Source of the DNA: Chrysomallon squamiferum
Lineage: Eukaryota; Mollusca; Gastropoda; Neomphalida; Peltospiridae
DNA length: 64,000 nt
Assembly (NCBI GenBank): GCA_012295275.1
Contig: CM022669.1
Location: 12,431,980 to 12,495,979, forward strand
Reading direction: 5' to 3'
Part shown: piece by piece, positions 37,756 through 49,188 of the stretch
Numbering within the stretch: the first letter of the stretch is position 1
How the letters are laid out: every line of letters begins with the position of its first letter
Program-made: the position numbers and the translations under genes
The notes under the pieces: generated by a model
What the model was told of the DNA's origin: nothing
What the model saw: the letters and a program-made list of their open reading frames with translations, nothing else
The model's database searches: none

Positions 37756-37833
37756 ATCTAGTTTTTATTTTTGTTGTTTTTTTTAAAACTTTTTATGTGA
37801 AATTCACATTCATAGACTCCATGATTGGTAAGC

Positions 37834-37834
<1 letters not shown>

Positions 37835-37891
<57 letters not shown>

Positions 37892-37982
37892 GTTATTATT
37901 ATTATTGTTACTATTTATTTATTTTATTTTATTTTATTTTATTTTATTTTATTTTATTTTTTTTATTTTTATTTTTATTTTT
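37835..37982 (+). repeat. (ATT)n then (TTTTA)n, DCP2 3' flank
   Basis: ATT to about 37909, then pentanucleotide TTTTA repeat to about 37982, just beyond the DCP2 poly-A signal. Confidence 0.95.
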
Positions 37983-38308
37983 TCACATTAAATCTCCTTC
38001 ATGTCTGTGTTACTCTCATTTCCATAAAAAAATATTTTACATCCCAAGAGTCATATCTGAGGTTTACCTTGTTTTGTGATACGTCAGACTGAATGCATGT
38101 TTTCATGAAATGGTGCCAGGATTTCAGCCACCAGAATAATGTGTTAATTAGCTCTGCAAATTCTGTTTTGTGTTTTTAAGTGTGGTGTTCTCATTTTCCT
38201 AAATGAATCCAGGGCATTTCTAGCCTGCTTTATGGGTAGGTACTTGAATGAAGTTAAATTAACTGTTGATTTTTCTTTAACGAGATAACTGCACAGTAGG
38301 AAGTAGTT

Positions 38309-38309
<1 letters not shown>

Positions 38310-38349
<40 letters not shown>

Positions 38350-38357
38350 ATCTGGTA

Positions 38358-38424
<67 letters not shown>
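38310..38424 (+). repeat. Poly-T then (ATT)n
   Basis: About 38 T, then a short complex spacer, then ATT to 38424. Confidence 0.95.
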
Positions 38425-41400
38425 TTATTTTTTTTCCTTTTTTTTTTTTCAGCTTTCACAACTGAAAACTTAGCTTACATTTCACTGAAATTTAAAAATA
38501 TTTTTTTTTTACTTTTTTCATAGAAAAGGAATAAATCTTGTGTTAATTATTCACTGGAATTTTTTCCTTGAAGTCATTAATTATATTTGAATTCAAAGGA
38601 CTGTCATTCAGTGGTAATGAAGCAGAAATGAGGCAAGACTGACACAATACAATTTGTCCCCAGTGCAACGATTGGACTATTTACCTTTTCAGTCAGTGCC
38701 TCACAATCGGTTTATCATTAACCATGATGTTTTCCTTTATGTAATGTTATATAAATTATTCATTGCTGAAAATTATGACTGGATTTCTCTCTCACAATTT
38801 ATTTTATTTTTTTTTTTTTTTTTTTTTTTGTCATTCAGTCTTAAAGTTATGGTTCATCCTGTAGTTTGTCATAAATAAAGTTTCATATATTTTAATTTTA
38901 ATTAGGATACATGAATTAAAGATTTTGCATTTGAAAAGTTTTAGTTTGAAAATATCACTGAACAATTAGAAGAAAAAAATAATAGTAATAATAATAATAA
39001 TTTTTCAAATAGGTATTAGTTTAAAAAAATAATAATAACAAATAATAAATAAATAAATAGATAAATAAACAATATATTATGTTTATCTAGGTCTATGAGA
39101 AATTATTATTTTTTGAATATTTTGTCATGTGTTCAGTTCATTGCATTTGTGAATTTGTTTAGTACATTTTAATGTGGAATCAACATAACAAAGTTTTATT
39201 AATTTTTCATTCTAATGGTACAGACTCAGCATTCTATATTATGAATGGAATTTCTTATAACAATAGGGGGAAAAAATAAAAATGAATTGTTAATATATGT
39301 AAAAATTATAAACTAATTAATAAATAAAACTTTTTTTTTTTTGCTGATGTAACCATGTTAATGTTTAGAAATGTATGTTTATCATGAAATTTTCTAAATA
39401 AACAACATCGTATTGGTAGTTTAATTATATGTTGTTTACTTTTATATTTTTATATTATAAAATTTATCACAGTTTATTGCCAGTAATAATAATCTTTAAA
39501 AATGATTTTAATTCTAGTTATTTTATTTATTTATTTTTTTGTTATTTGTTTGTTTGTTTATTTATTCATTTATTTATTTTTTTGTTATATGTCTGTTTGT
39601 TTGTTTATTTATTTATTTATTTATTTGTTTATTTATGTTCATTTACCAGTATTAAAGATATGAAAAACAAAACGTATGAAAGCAGTGTTTGTTATAATCA
39701 TGTACAAGACCTCTGTGATTATTTTAAATCTACCGGTGATGTTACAATTATGATGTCTTGTTTAATCAATAAATTTTGTTTGTTTAAATTTAATAATGGT
39801 TTTTTTGTTGTTGTTATTGTTATTATTATTACTATTATTATTACTATACTACTACTAGTACTATGATTCTGTTATTATTAGCAGTACTACTACTACTGCT
39901 ACTATTCTATCATTATTATTATTATTATTATAAAATATTAATAATGAAACATTTATATATTCCTGTTTGAGTAATTTTTATTAATAATTGAGTCTGATAT
40001 ATACAACAAATAACATTAGAATTTGTTCTGTGTTTGCGTGATGTTTGATATTACTCCTTGTGTACAAATTTTCTGTGAGGGAAGCTTAAAATTAAATTTT
40101 ACTATGTTTATTTTCTAATTATCTGTATTAAAGCTTAGTGTGTGTGTGTGTGTTTCTATATATAGTAAACACAAACAGATGACAGACATACACATACATA
40201 CACACATACAAACTTGAGATCAGAGATGCAAACAAAGTCTTTTCTACACATTAAAAATATTTGAACCAGATCAACATTTACCACTATCTACACAATCTAA
40301 CCTACTTCTTTTATTGTTTGTGTACAAAGTATCATTTACAAGTGTGTTTTTATTTAATGACAAGAATAATAACAATAAAGGTAACTGATACTACAAAACT
40401 AGTTCTGGACTGTTTGAATAAAATACTGTTATACTATGATGTTCAGAGCCAGTTTTACAAATCAATGAATAATTTTGTTTACATGATGTTCAATAATTCT
40501 ATTGATGCCTCCTTTTGTAGTGTGTGACGCTGTATCTTCATGTATATTTATGTGTATGCATTTGTTTTAATTGTTTTCAGATCAGTTTTATAATCAGAGG
40601 TATTATTAACATAATATACTATTATTTTCCACAGCCACATTCTTAATTCATAAGAGATATTATTGACAGAATTTTGTCTAGTTCTATTTTCCACAAAAAA
40701 GAATTACTCAAAATGTTCAGAGGTGAGTTTTCACTCAAGTTGTGTTTAAACAACAGGATGCAGAATGGGTTATAACTGAACAAGTCTAAGTAACATGAGC
40801 ATGCTACATGAAGAAAAGGTCAGTTTGCCTGCAAATACAGTTGTAATGGCTTCTGAGTTGCACAGAGGCAGGAAAGACTTTCTAGGGTTTTCTGTTTTGT
40901 TTGTAAGTGTCCTGGTGAAGGAGGTATTCATTAGCATACAGATGTGACCTGGGACTGCACTGAATTATGGTGAGTTGCCCGAGTTTTTTTTTTTCATTGT
41001 ATGTTTATCTTCTTGTATATTTTATAGCCTAGTATACTGGGTGTGTATTTGAGCTTATGTGTATGTATGTACACACACACACACACACACACACAAAATA
41101 TAAAAACAAACACATATTCACATATAAACCTATATGTGTATATCTATGTTTATATCTATCTATCTGTCAACATTAATATTATCTGATATCCATTATAAAT
41201 GTCTGAAAAAAATTAAATAAAAAAAAAGATTTTGCAACAGATAAATTAACAGTAAGTTATATCAATGGTATATAAAATATCACAGATATAAGGTTTAACA
41301 GGACATGCTTTTGTGTGTTTTTTTTTTTTTTTTTTTTTTTTAAACAGTTCAAAATGTCAACTTTTAATTATGGATCAGTTTCATTAACTGCCAGTAATAT

Positions 41401-41434
41401 GATTGAAGTTTTAGATATACTTGATATTTTTTGG

Positions 41435-41456
41435 TAATAATAATAATAATAATAAC

Positions 41457-41521
<65 letters not shown>

Positions 41522-41539
41522 TAATGCTTATGTTGTTGA

Positions 41540-41570
<31 letters not shown>
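41435..41570 (+). repeat. (AAT)n and (ATT)n, mirrored around a short spacer
   Basis: AAT to about 41519, a ~20-bp spacer, then ATT to about 41570. The two tracts are complementary and could form a long hairpin. Confidence 0.95.
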
Positions 41571-41904
41571 GACTATTTTTTATTTATTTATTTTAATATT
41601 TTTTTTTACATGTTTAATGCATCTTCAATTTTCCACTGATAATAAAATAATTTCAGTATATATGTGTGTAATATTATATCAAGAATTGTCTACTATTTTG
41701 CATGCTGGTAATATATGTTTTAAACCACACCTCTATCAACCTTTAGCATTCCATTTATATTCTGCACACAGAACCATCCATGCACATGCATGTAATTAAA
41801 AAACAAAAAGATTTCTCTTCAAATGTGTAATGCAGCTGTTAGTATTTTTTTTATAAACTGCTCTGTAAGTTAACATATTATTACCTGTGCACTATAAACC
41901 ATGT

Positions 41905-42123
41905 ATCAATAATAATAATAAAAATGTATAAATAATGAATAAAGAATAAATAATTATTGAAGTAATAATAATAAAAAATGTATAAATAATGAATAAAAAA
42001 TAAATAATTATTGAAGAAATAATAATAAAAAATGTATAAATAATGAATAAAAAATAAATAATTATTGAAGCAATAATAATAATAAAAAATGTATAAATAA
42101 CGAATAAAGAATAAAAAAATGAA

Positions 42124-42157
<34 letters not shown>

Positions 42158-42200
42158 TGTATAAATAATGAATAAAGAATAAAGAAATATTAAAGTAAAT
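41905..42200 (+). repeat. Minisatellite, ~56-bp unit, about 5-6 copies
   Basis: Units contain AAAAATGTATAAATAATGAAT, then AAAGAATAAATAATTATTGAAG, then an AAT linker. Units are highly similar, with changes mostly in the (AAT)n linker, which points to recent turnover. It lies in the DCP2-GT61 intergenic interval. Confidence 0.85.
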
Positions 42201-42489
42201 ATAATAAAATATATATATATATAGTTTTATTTTGTAAAACAGCTGAAAGATTACTAATTACATTAAACAAACAAATGGAGTTTACAGCAGAAATGGTATG
42301 AATACCAGATGCATACTTCAGTTTTCACTCTACCTCCATTTATGTTATTCTTTATAATATAATTATTTAAAAAATTGGGTCTTGATAGTTATATCACAAC
42401 ATATATATCTCTGTTTTGTTTTTCTATTCAAAAAGAAAACAAACCAAAAACAAAAAAACAACAGTCTCTGCTGTGTAATATAGTTTTAT

Positions 42490-42775
42490 AGACTAATTCA
42501 GTCTGTTGTATTCATGGTTCATTTAGTGCAGGCAAACTAAGTTTCTTTGAATTTTTGCTTTTTCTCACAGCAGGTCACTTCAGTAAGGTGTGGGAAATAC
42601 AGTCAGTATAAAAGGTCTTGAAGGTTATTCCAAAACAATTATATTATTTCTGTTTTATAATTCAGTGTAGGTAAACTAAGTTAATCTGCAAATTTTTTTC
42701 ATTTTTTTTTCTTTTTCTCACAGTAGGTCAGTTCAGTATCATGTTGAAAACATTCTGTATAAAAGTGAGTAAACT
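42490..42775 (+). repeat. Tandem duplication, ~140-bp unit, two copies
   Basis: Two diverged copies share GGCAAACTAAGTT / GGTAAACTAAGTT, CTTTTTCTCACAG and AGGTCA.TTCAGTA, then a run ending in .AGTATAAAAG / TGTATAAAAG. It lies about 0.5-0.8 kb upstream of the first GT61 coding exon. Each copy carries a T-rich tract ending in CAG, so it could mimic acceptors. Confidence 0.7.
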
Positions 42776-43047
42776 ATCAACATACATCTTAATTTACTTT
42801 TGGATTAAAGTGAGTTTCCATAATAAAAAGATGCTGTTTATATACCCTTTTTCATCAGTTTTATTATATAACTGAAGTGTTCTAGTTCTTAAGTAGGATT
42901 TATTTAATATTTAATTTAATTTATTTTTTATTTTATTTTTTTATCTTTATTAGATTATAGAATAAATACACAACACACATTCATTACAAACTTACATCCT
43001 ACCTATCATCTACATTTATACTTACACTCATATACACACAAGCACAT

Positions 43048-43082
<35 letters not shown>

Positions 43083-43276
43083 CAAACACACATAAACTGC
43101 CATACACAGATATATCCCCAGTTAACACACAATACATTACACATAATCCAAGACATAAAACACAATACATTATGACACAAATTTTTATACAGAGGTAATA
43201 ATTAAATAACATAATACATACATATATTACATCTCATACATTATTATTTATTATTATTGTTTTTTCAGCAGTCACC

Positions 43277-44371
43277 ATGACAGTATTCAAACTACATCAA
43301 GCAGTGATTATAACTTTCATCATCACGTTCACCATCACTGCCGAATCCACCAATAAGAATAAAGAAAAATCATGGCCTGAATCCTACATATCATCATCTC
43401 GTGGACATTATCCTAACCTCTTCTGTCGCATTAGTAAAGTTATTTTAGATGCCAAAAACAAAGTTTTCAAATACAAAAAGACAAATGATGAAAATGCTCT
43501 GAAAAATACCTGTCATTTCTCTGAAGACATTTGGCCTTTTGAGAATGTTTGGTTAAAAAATAATAATATGTCTGCTCCTGTCTGCAACTTGGAGTTTGAT
43601 TCAGGATATATTTTTACAATGTACTATTTCTATGGAAGCAACTATTTCCATCTTCATTATGACATGTTGATGCCTGTTTATTCTGCTGTTTATCATACAC
43701 AGTTCAAACAGACAGAGAACATTGTATTTATGCCTTCTGTTGAATCTAAAAGACTACAGGTGTGTTAATGAATACTTTATGAATATTTCTTTAAGACTTC
43801 AAGTATTTTATAAACAGTAGAAATATGATTATCGTAAACTGGATTAGAAAGGATTTACCATATTATTATTTTTAAGACTCTGAGATTTTTGATTTTTTGA
43901 AAGAATTAAAGTTTTATTATCAGTATTATTGAACAAATAATTTTTCATTTCTATTTGCATTATCAGTTGAATAATATTATATTGTTGTCTGTGTTTGTGT
44001 GACAGACAGACAGACAGACACACACACATTCTAATAGAAGTAAAGTTTTAACATTAGAAAGGTATCAGGAGTCATGTATTTAATATATAAACTTTTCTGT
44101 ATTTCTAATAGTAATAGTTAAACATTTGTAATTTTATTATTTCTAGATGATTACCTGGGATACTGAAGCATTTAATAAACCTTCGTACTGGATGGACATG
44201 CTTGAGGTTTGGTATCAAAATTTTCATTAACTAATATTTTAAGTAATTTAAATATTACAAATTATGAATTTCTGAAAACATATTTAAAGAAATATCATCT
44301 TTACAGTATATTAATATTTAATAAATATTATTTCAGAAACATATTATTTAAAATAATAATAATAATAATTC

Positions 44372-44436
<65 letters not shown>

Positions 44437-46009
44437 CTAAATAAATAAAAATAAATACCAGTAAGAATGAAATAAGTAACAATAAATAAATAGGAAAACA
44501 GTGACTAATATTTATAGTTTTTAAATTACTTCTGATTTTGTTTTCCTAGGTTTTGTCTGGATCACAGACACTGATGCCTCTAGATTCCAACCTGGCATCA
44601 CAAGGCAAAACTATCTGTTTGAAATCAGCATATTTTGGGGTTTGTATTGCTAAACATACTGCATTATCTTAACATAAAACAGAATTAAAAATTATTTATC
44701 CAGTTAATAGATTTAAATTCTGCTATTAGATTTTAAAATAATTTCCATTATAATGCATCTATTTATACTTTTTATAGGTTAAATAGTAATTGTTGTTAAT
44801 CCAGTATTATTTTAGTTTTTCTTTTTATAATCAAAGGTTTTAACAGATGTAATTTTGTTTTGTGAAGATCATTTAGACACATGGACATATTTTTGTGTGT
44901 GTGTGTGTGTGTGTACACATGTAGATTAATATATATTCCAAAATTATATCCATTAAAACTTTTGATTATGCAAAGAGAAATTCAAAAATACTTATACGTC
45001 AGATATTATTAATTAAATAAAACTTTTTTCTTGCCAAACAAAAATATAAATAACACCTGCTGTTAAGTATGTTCAAACAGTTAGAAATACTTACAGAAAT
45101 AATGTATTTTATAATTTCAGACACCATCCATAAATATTGAAAATAGACAGTTTATTAATTCCTATATAAAATTTATCAAAACTCGACTCAAAGTGCCACA
45201 TAACAGAATAAACTCAACAATGATTGGTATAATTTCAAGGTAAAGTGTATATCTGTAGATCCAGTCAAAGAACAAATGAATAAATGAATGAGTAAATAAA
45301 AAAAAAATAAAAATAAATAGATTTTTACTTATACTTTGAATAATTTATAATTTAGTTAAATTATATTCAAACAACAGAAACTTTATTCAGCCACACCATG
45401 AATTAATTACATATCTTTTGACACTGATCATTTATACATGAACAAAAATAGATTTTCAGTTATGGAACTTAGCAAATGCTCTTGCAGACAGTTTCTTTTA
45501 TATTATTTTTAGGGCAAAAAAAATGTTACGACTGAGATCTAATATTAAATGATATTGACCACTGTGTATTTAACTAATTTACTTTAGACATACAAAATGT
45601 TATTCCTTTTTATTTTTTTCAGATCCAACAGAAGAAGGATTCTCAATGAAAATGATTTATTAGAAGCAGTTTCAAAATTTGCTCCAGTGGAAATGGTAGA
45701 GTTTGCTGGACAAAGTTTCAGGCATCAGGTAAATGTTTTCTCAGGTTTGTAAACTAAATGAATCAACTGAATTTCTTTATTTACTCTATTTTGACATTTT
45801 AATTTATGTTAAAGTGTTCATTTTTGCCATATGAATAAAGAGTCTTATAAACTTCTTTATATTTCAAAATTTTACAGTTTATTGTTTTATGCAACAAATA
45901 TGCCAATAATAAAAAAAAAAAAAATGTTCAAATTGTTAAAACAATATTCAGTTTCAATGTGTTAATCTATCATTTATTAATTAGATTATTATTATTGTTA
46001 TTTTTATTA

Positions 46010-46061
<52 letters not shown>

Positions 46062-46407
46062 TACTTTTCAGGTTCAAAGTGTTCAGAAATACTCAGTTTT
46101 AGTAGGAGTGAATGGAGCTGGTCTCACTAACGCAATGTTTTTACCTCCTGGTGCTGTGGCTGTTCAGCTTGTTCCATACAATGCCACAGTGAACTACAAA
46201 ACGTTTCAACAGATTCTGCAGAGCCGAGGCCCCTATCTTGAGTGGCACAACAAACATGCCCGCCTGACCCACGAGTCCCCACATGACATGTACAGAAGTT
46301 CTCCTGACACCACTGTACATGTCGAAGAATTTGTTAGTCTGATGAAACAGGCGCTGTCTCTCGTAAACAGCAACAGACATACGTATGATAGAAAAACTGA
46401 ACTGTGA
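43277..46407 (+). CDS. GT61-family glycosyltransferase, POMGNT2/EOGT-like, 6 coding exons
   Basis: Predicted lumenal ER/Golgi glycosyltransferase of family GT61 (DUF563), related to POMGNT2 (O-mannose GlcNAc transferase) and EOGT (EGF-domain O-GlcNAc transferase). Exons: 43277-43759, 44147-44206, 44550-44639, 45121-45239, 45623-45728 and 46072-46407. Phases agree, giving 397 codons. Residues 1-23 form a hydrophobic signal peptide or anchor. The family motif NxxHxxxD is at 122-129 (N122, H125, D129). The segment around 251-265 (SNRRRILNENDLL) matches the POMGNT2-type NRxILNExxLL, and VGVNGAGLTNAMFLPPGA (297-314) is the C-terminal GT61 block. There is no room for POMGNT2's fibronectin domain (POMGNT2 is about 580 residues). 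Two oddities: Asn300 stands where the family usually has His (HGAxL), and the protein ends in KTEL, an ER-retention-type tail. The start follows an acceptor (NAGNAG at 43266-43271), so an upstream 5' UTR exon is likely. Exact substrate unknown. Confidence 0.85.
44366..44431 (+). repeat. (AAT)n in GT61 intron 2
   Basis: Pure AAT tract between coding exons 2 and 3. Confidence 0.95.
45985..46061 (+). repeat. (ATT)n directly before GT61 exon 6
   Basis: ATT array ending about 10 bases before the acceptor at 46071. It supplies the T-rich tract of that splice site. Confidence 0.95.
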
Positions 46408-46530
46408 CCTGGATAGAGGATTATTTATTTATTTATTTATTTATTTAAGGATATTGACGTTTTATTAATTTATTATATGCTTTTTGGTTTTTCTCTTGTC
46501 GTTTGTGATTCTGTTGGTGCTAATAACATT

Positions 46531-46536
46531 AATAAA
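46531..46536 (+). promoter_or_regulatory. Polyadenylation signal of the GT61 gene
   Basis: AATAAA 124 bases after the GT61 stop codon, within an otherwise T-rich 3' flank. Confidence 0.5.
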
Positions 46537-46539
46537 ATT

Positions 46540-49110
46540 GATAAACATTCTGGAAAATTTATTACTTTATTTTAATATTAAAATTTTATTTGAATTCATT
46601 GTTGTTATTTTTTTTTTTTAAATTGTGATTTTGTGTTTTTTTTTTATAAAGTTATGCCCTTTAGCAAATAATGCAAACGTGTGGCTGTTTGGTTAAAAAA
46701 TATCGACTAAATTATCTAAACAATTATGAGAGAGAGTAGCTCTGTGACTAGATACCCAGCTTGGTTTCCAGAATCGGTTCTTGTCAATATGTCAGCTACT
46801 TTCTTGTCAAATGACCAGCACAGCTTTATCACATGAAAATCTTGGAAGATTCTTAAAAATATCAGTAATATTAAGTGTCTCGTCTTATTATTCTTCTTCT
46901 TATTATTACTATTATACACAATCATTAAAATATATTTTGGCATCATAAAATAAACATTTAATTCATCCATTAATTTTGATCTGTGTGTAAGTATGTACTC
47001 CAAAATTATTATCATCAGTTGCAAATGATTTTTTTCTCATATATTTATGACATTCCAGAAAGCCAGTGTGTGCCTTGTATATAAAAACATTTGTTTTGAA
47101 ATCAGAACAGAACAAACATAACATTATCAACAATCTAAATATATTTACAAATAAAGATACACTGAAACAGTTTTGGAAAACATCTGGTATGGTAGACTTT
47201 GGAAACAAAATACTTTTTGTTAATCTTCAGATATTCATGTGTGTGTTTCTTTGCAATCAATGCCATCATGATATACAAAAAATTCTAATTCAAATAAAAT
47301 GCTGTATAATAACAATAGTGCAAGTTAATAAACAGGAAGATACAAAAATATTATAGTTATTATATTTTTTCAAAATTTAAATTATTTTATCATTATACAG
47401 CAGCATAGTGATTAGTATAACTTTATTACATGTCAGTTAAACATGGGTTGATAAAATAAGTATCGTGTTATTTTGAAAACTGTTGTTAATTCACTGATAA
47501 ATAATAAATCAGTAAAATTATAATGTAAAAATAACTTTTTCTGAGGCAGAAATGTGTAAAGATATTTAAAAAAATAAATGACTCTCTTTGAAAATGACTA
47601 GTTATACAAATGAAATAATCTTGTAGAAAATATTTTGTAAAACTTCTCTCTTGATTCCATTACCAATGAATGTGCTGTTCTGTAAAGTATTACATAAATA
47701 ATTCTGTGTAGGTAGTGTCAGAAAATTCCATTCTGCCCCTCACAAATAAAAAAATAAAAATAAAAATTAAATTAAATAAATAATAAATAAATAATAAATA
47801 AACAAATAAATAAATACAAATAATAAAAAATAAATGTCGAAGAAAAAATTTATCCCACATCATTAATTTTAATTTCAGTTTACATAAAAGTTACTTTATA
47901 ATTAAATGAATATACAACTGAAAGATAAAAATGATAATTCCTGGAAAAAACCCAAAAGGCATTAGTAATTTATGCTAATGATTAATATATCCATAATTTT
48001 TTCCTGAAAGTAGAGAAAAAGAAAAGAAATCTGAACAAATAGTTTTTTGTTGTTGTTGTTGCTTTTTTTTGTTTGTTGTTTTTTTACATGACACATTTAA
48101 AATTTTCAAAATGCAACAAAAGTAAATACAACGTAATTCTGAACATAAAGAAAATAAATTTCAATTTTACTTGTACGTGAGATGGCTTTTTTTTTTTTTT
48201 CAGACTAAAGAGCATTATACAATCAATACATCTGAAAAAGATTAAATAAATAAGAAAATCTGTGTTAAAAAAACAGATAAACAGATATAAAAAGATTAAC
48301 AAAATAAAAAGTGGATCTGTTCCAATAGAAAATACACGTTTTTACCTTAAAACAACAACAAACAAAAATTATATTATAGTAGAAGTAATAAATTAATAGT
48401 ATAATAAAAGGAAATGTATAAATCTGAAAGGTTAAACCCAAACCTAAAGTGATTAATATGCAAAGTAAATAAATATCATTATCAGTATAGAAAGATACAC
48501 AAAAATACTAAGAGGACAGACATGTGGACTGGAAAAAATAAAATAAAATAAATAAATAAATAAAAAGTAAAAACATAAACTAAAAAGTGTTAATTACAAT
48601 ATTTTGTTTCTCCAGGTACCAGAGTAAATGTGCATGTAAAGTGAGGTAATTATTTGATTACATTTTTACAAATTCTCAATTCCTATACATCTGATTTAAA
48701 TCTACTTTATACTGCTGCTAATGTAATAATTTAAAGTTAATTTACAAATTATGAACATATTTATTTTAACAGCAATTACTCCTTTTAAACTTTAAATAAT
48801 GGCAGTAGGAAATGCAGTTAAGTATATATCATAAAAAGTGACGAAATTAGTATTGTACTTTATTGTTACACCTTTTACAAATTTTCAGCCTTATATTTAT
48901 TTCTTTTAAACCTTAATGTGAGTCCTCTTTCTCTTGACTGAACGACGAGGAAAGACAGAATACCACCCATAACAAACAAGCTTGTACAGAATGCAATTGA
49001 TTGTACCTTATTTTACAAAACGAATAAGACAGTATTATTAACTGTTGCTCATACAGCCTCATATATACTAACCATTAAGTCCCCATGATCCAGTTTTTTT
49101 GTTGTTTTGC
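46540..49110. other. Intergenic region between convergent GT61 and CCDC124 genes
   Basis: AT-rich, moderate complexity. ATAA/AAAT-type runs at 47750-47830 and T-runs at 48040-48200. No exon-like segment. Confidence 0.6.
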
Positions 49111-49112
49111 CA

Positions 49113-49118
49113 TTTATT
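49113..49118 (-). promoter_or_regulatory. Polyadenylation signal of CCDC124
   Basis: AATAAA on the minus strand about 71 bases past the CCDC124 stop codon. Confidence 0.5.
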
Positions 49119-49188
49119 TGTTAATCTGTTTTTTGATGTGAAAGAATATTTCGTTTTTGTCTCCCAGGAATTCAGAACACAGTAGATC

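Larger units (their letters stand above)
37760..43276. other. DCP2-GT61 intergenic region
   Basis: ATT, poly-T, TTTA, CA and AAT repeats, the 56-bp minisatellite and the 42.5 kb tandem duplication. Unique patches at 38040-38300, 38560-38900, 40380-40980 and 42230-42530 show no protein-like exon. A non-coding first exon of the GT61 gene is expected in the right part. Confidence 0.55.

Noticed and set aside
41905-42200. CRISPR-like array
   Set aside because: Units are contiguous tandem repeats with simple AAT linkers and no unique spacers, in a eukaryotic genome.
46141-46380. 79-codon minus-strand frame
   Set aside because: Antisense shadow of GT61 exon 6.
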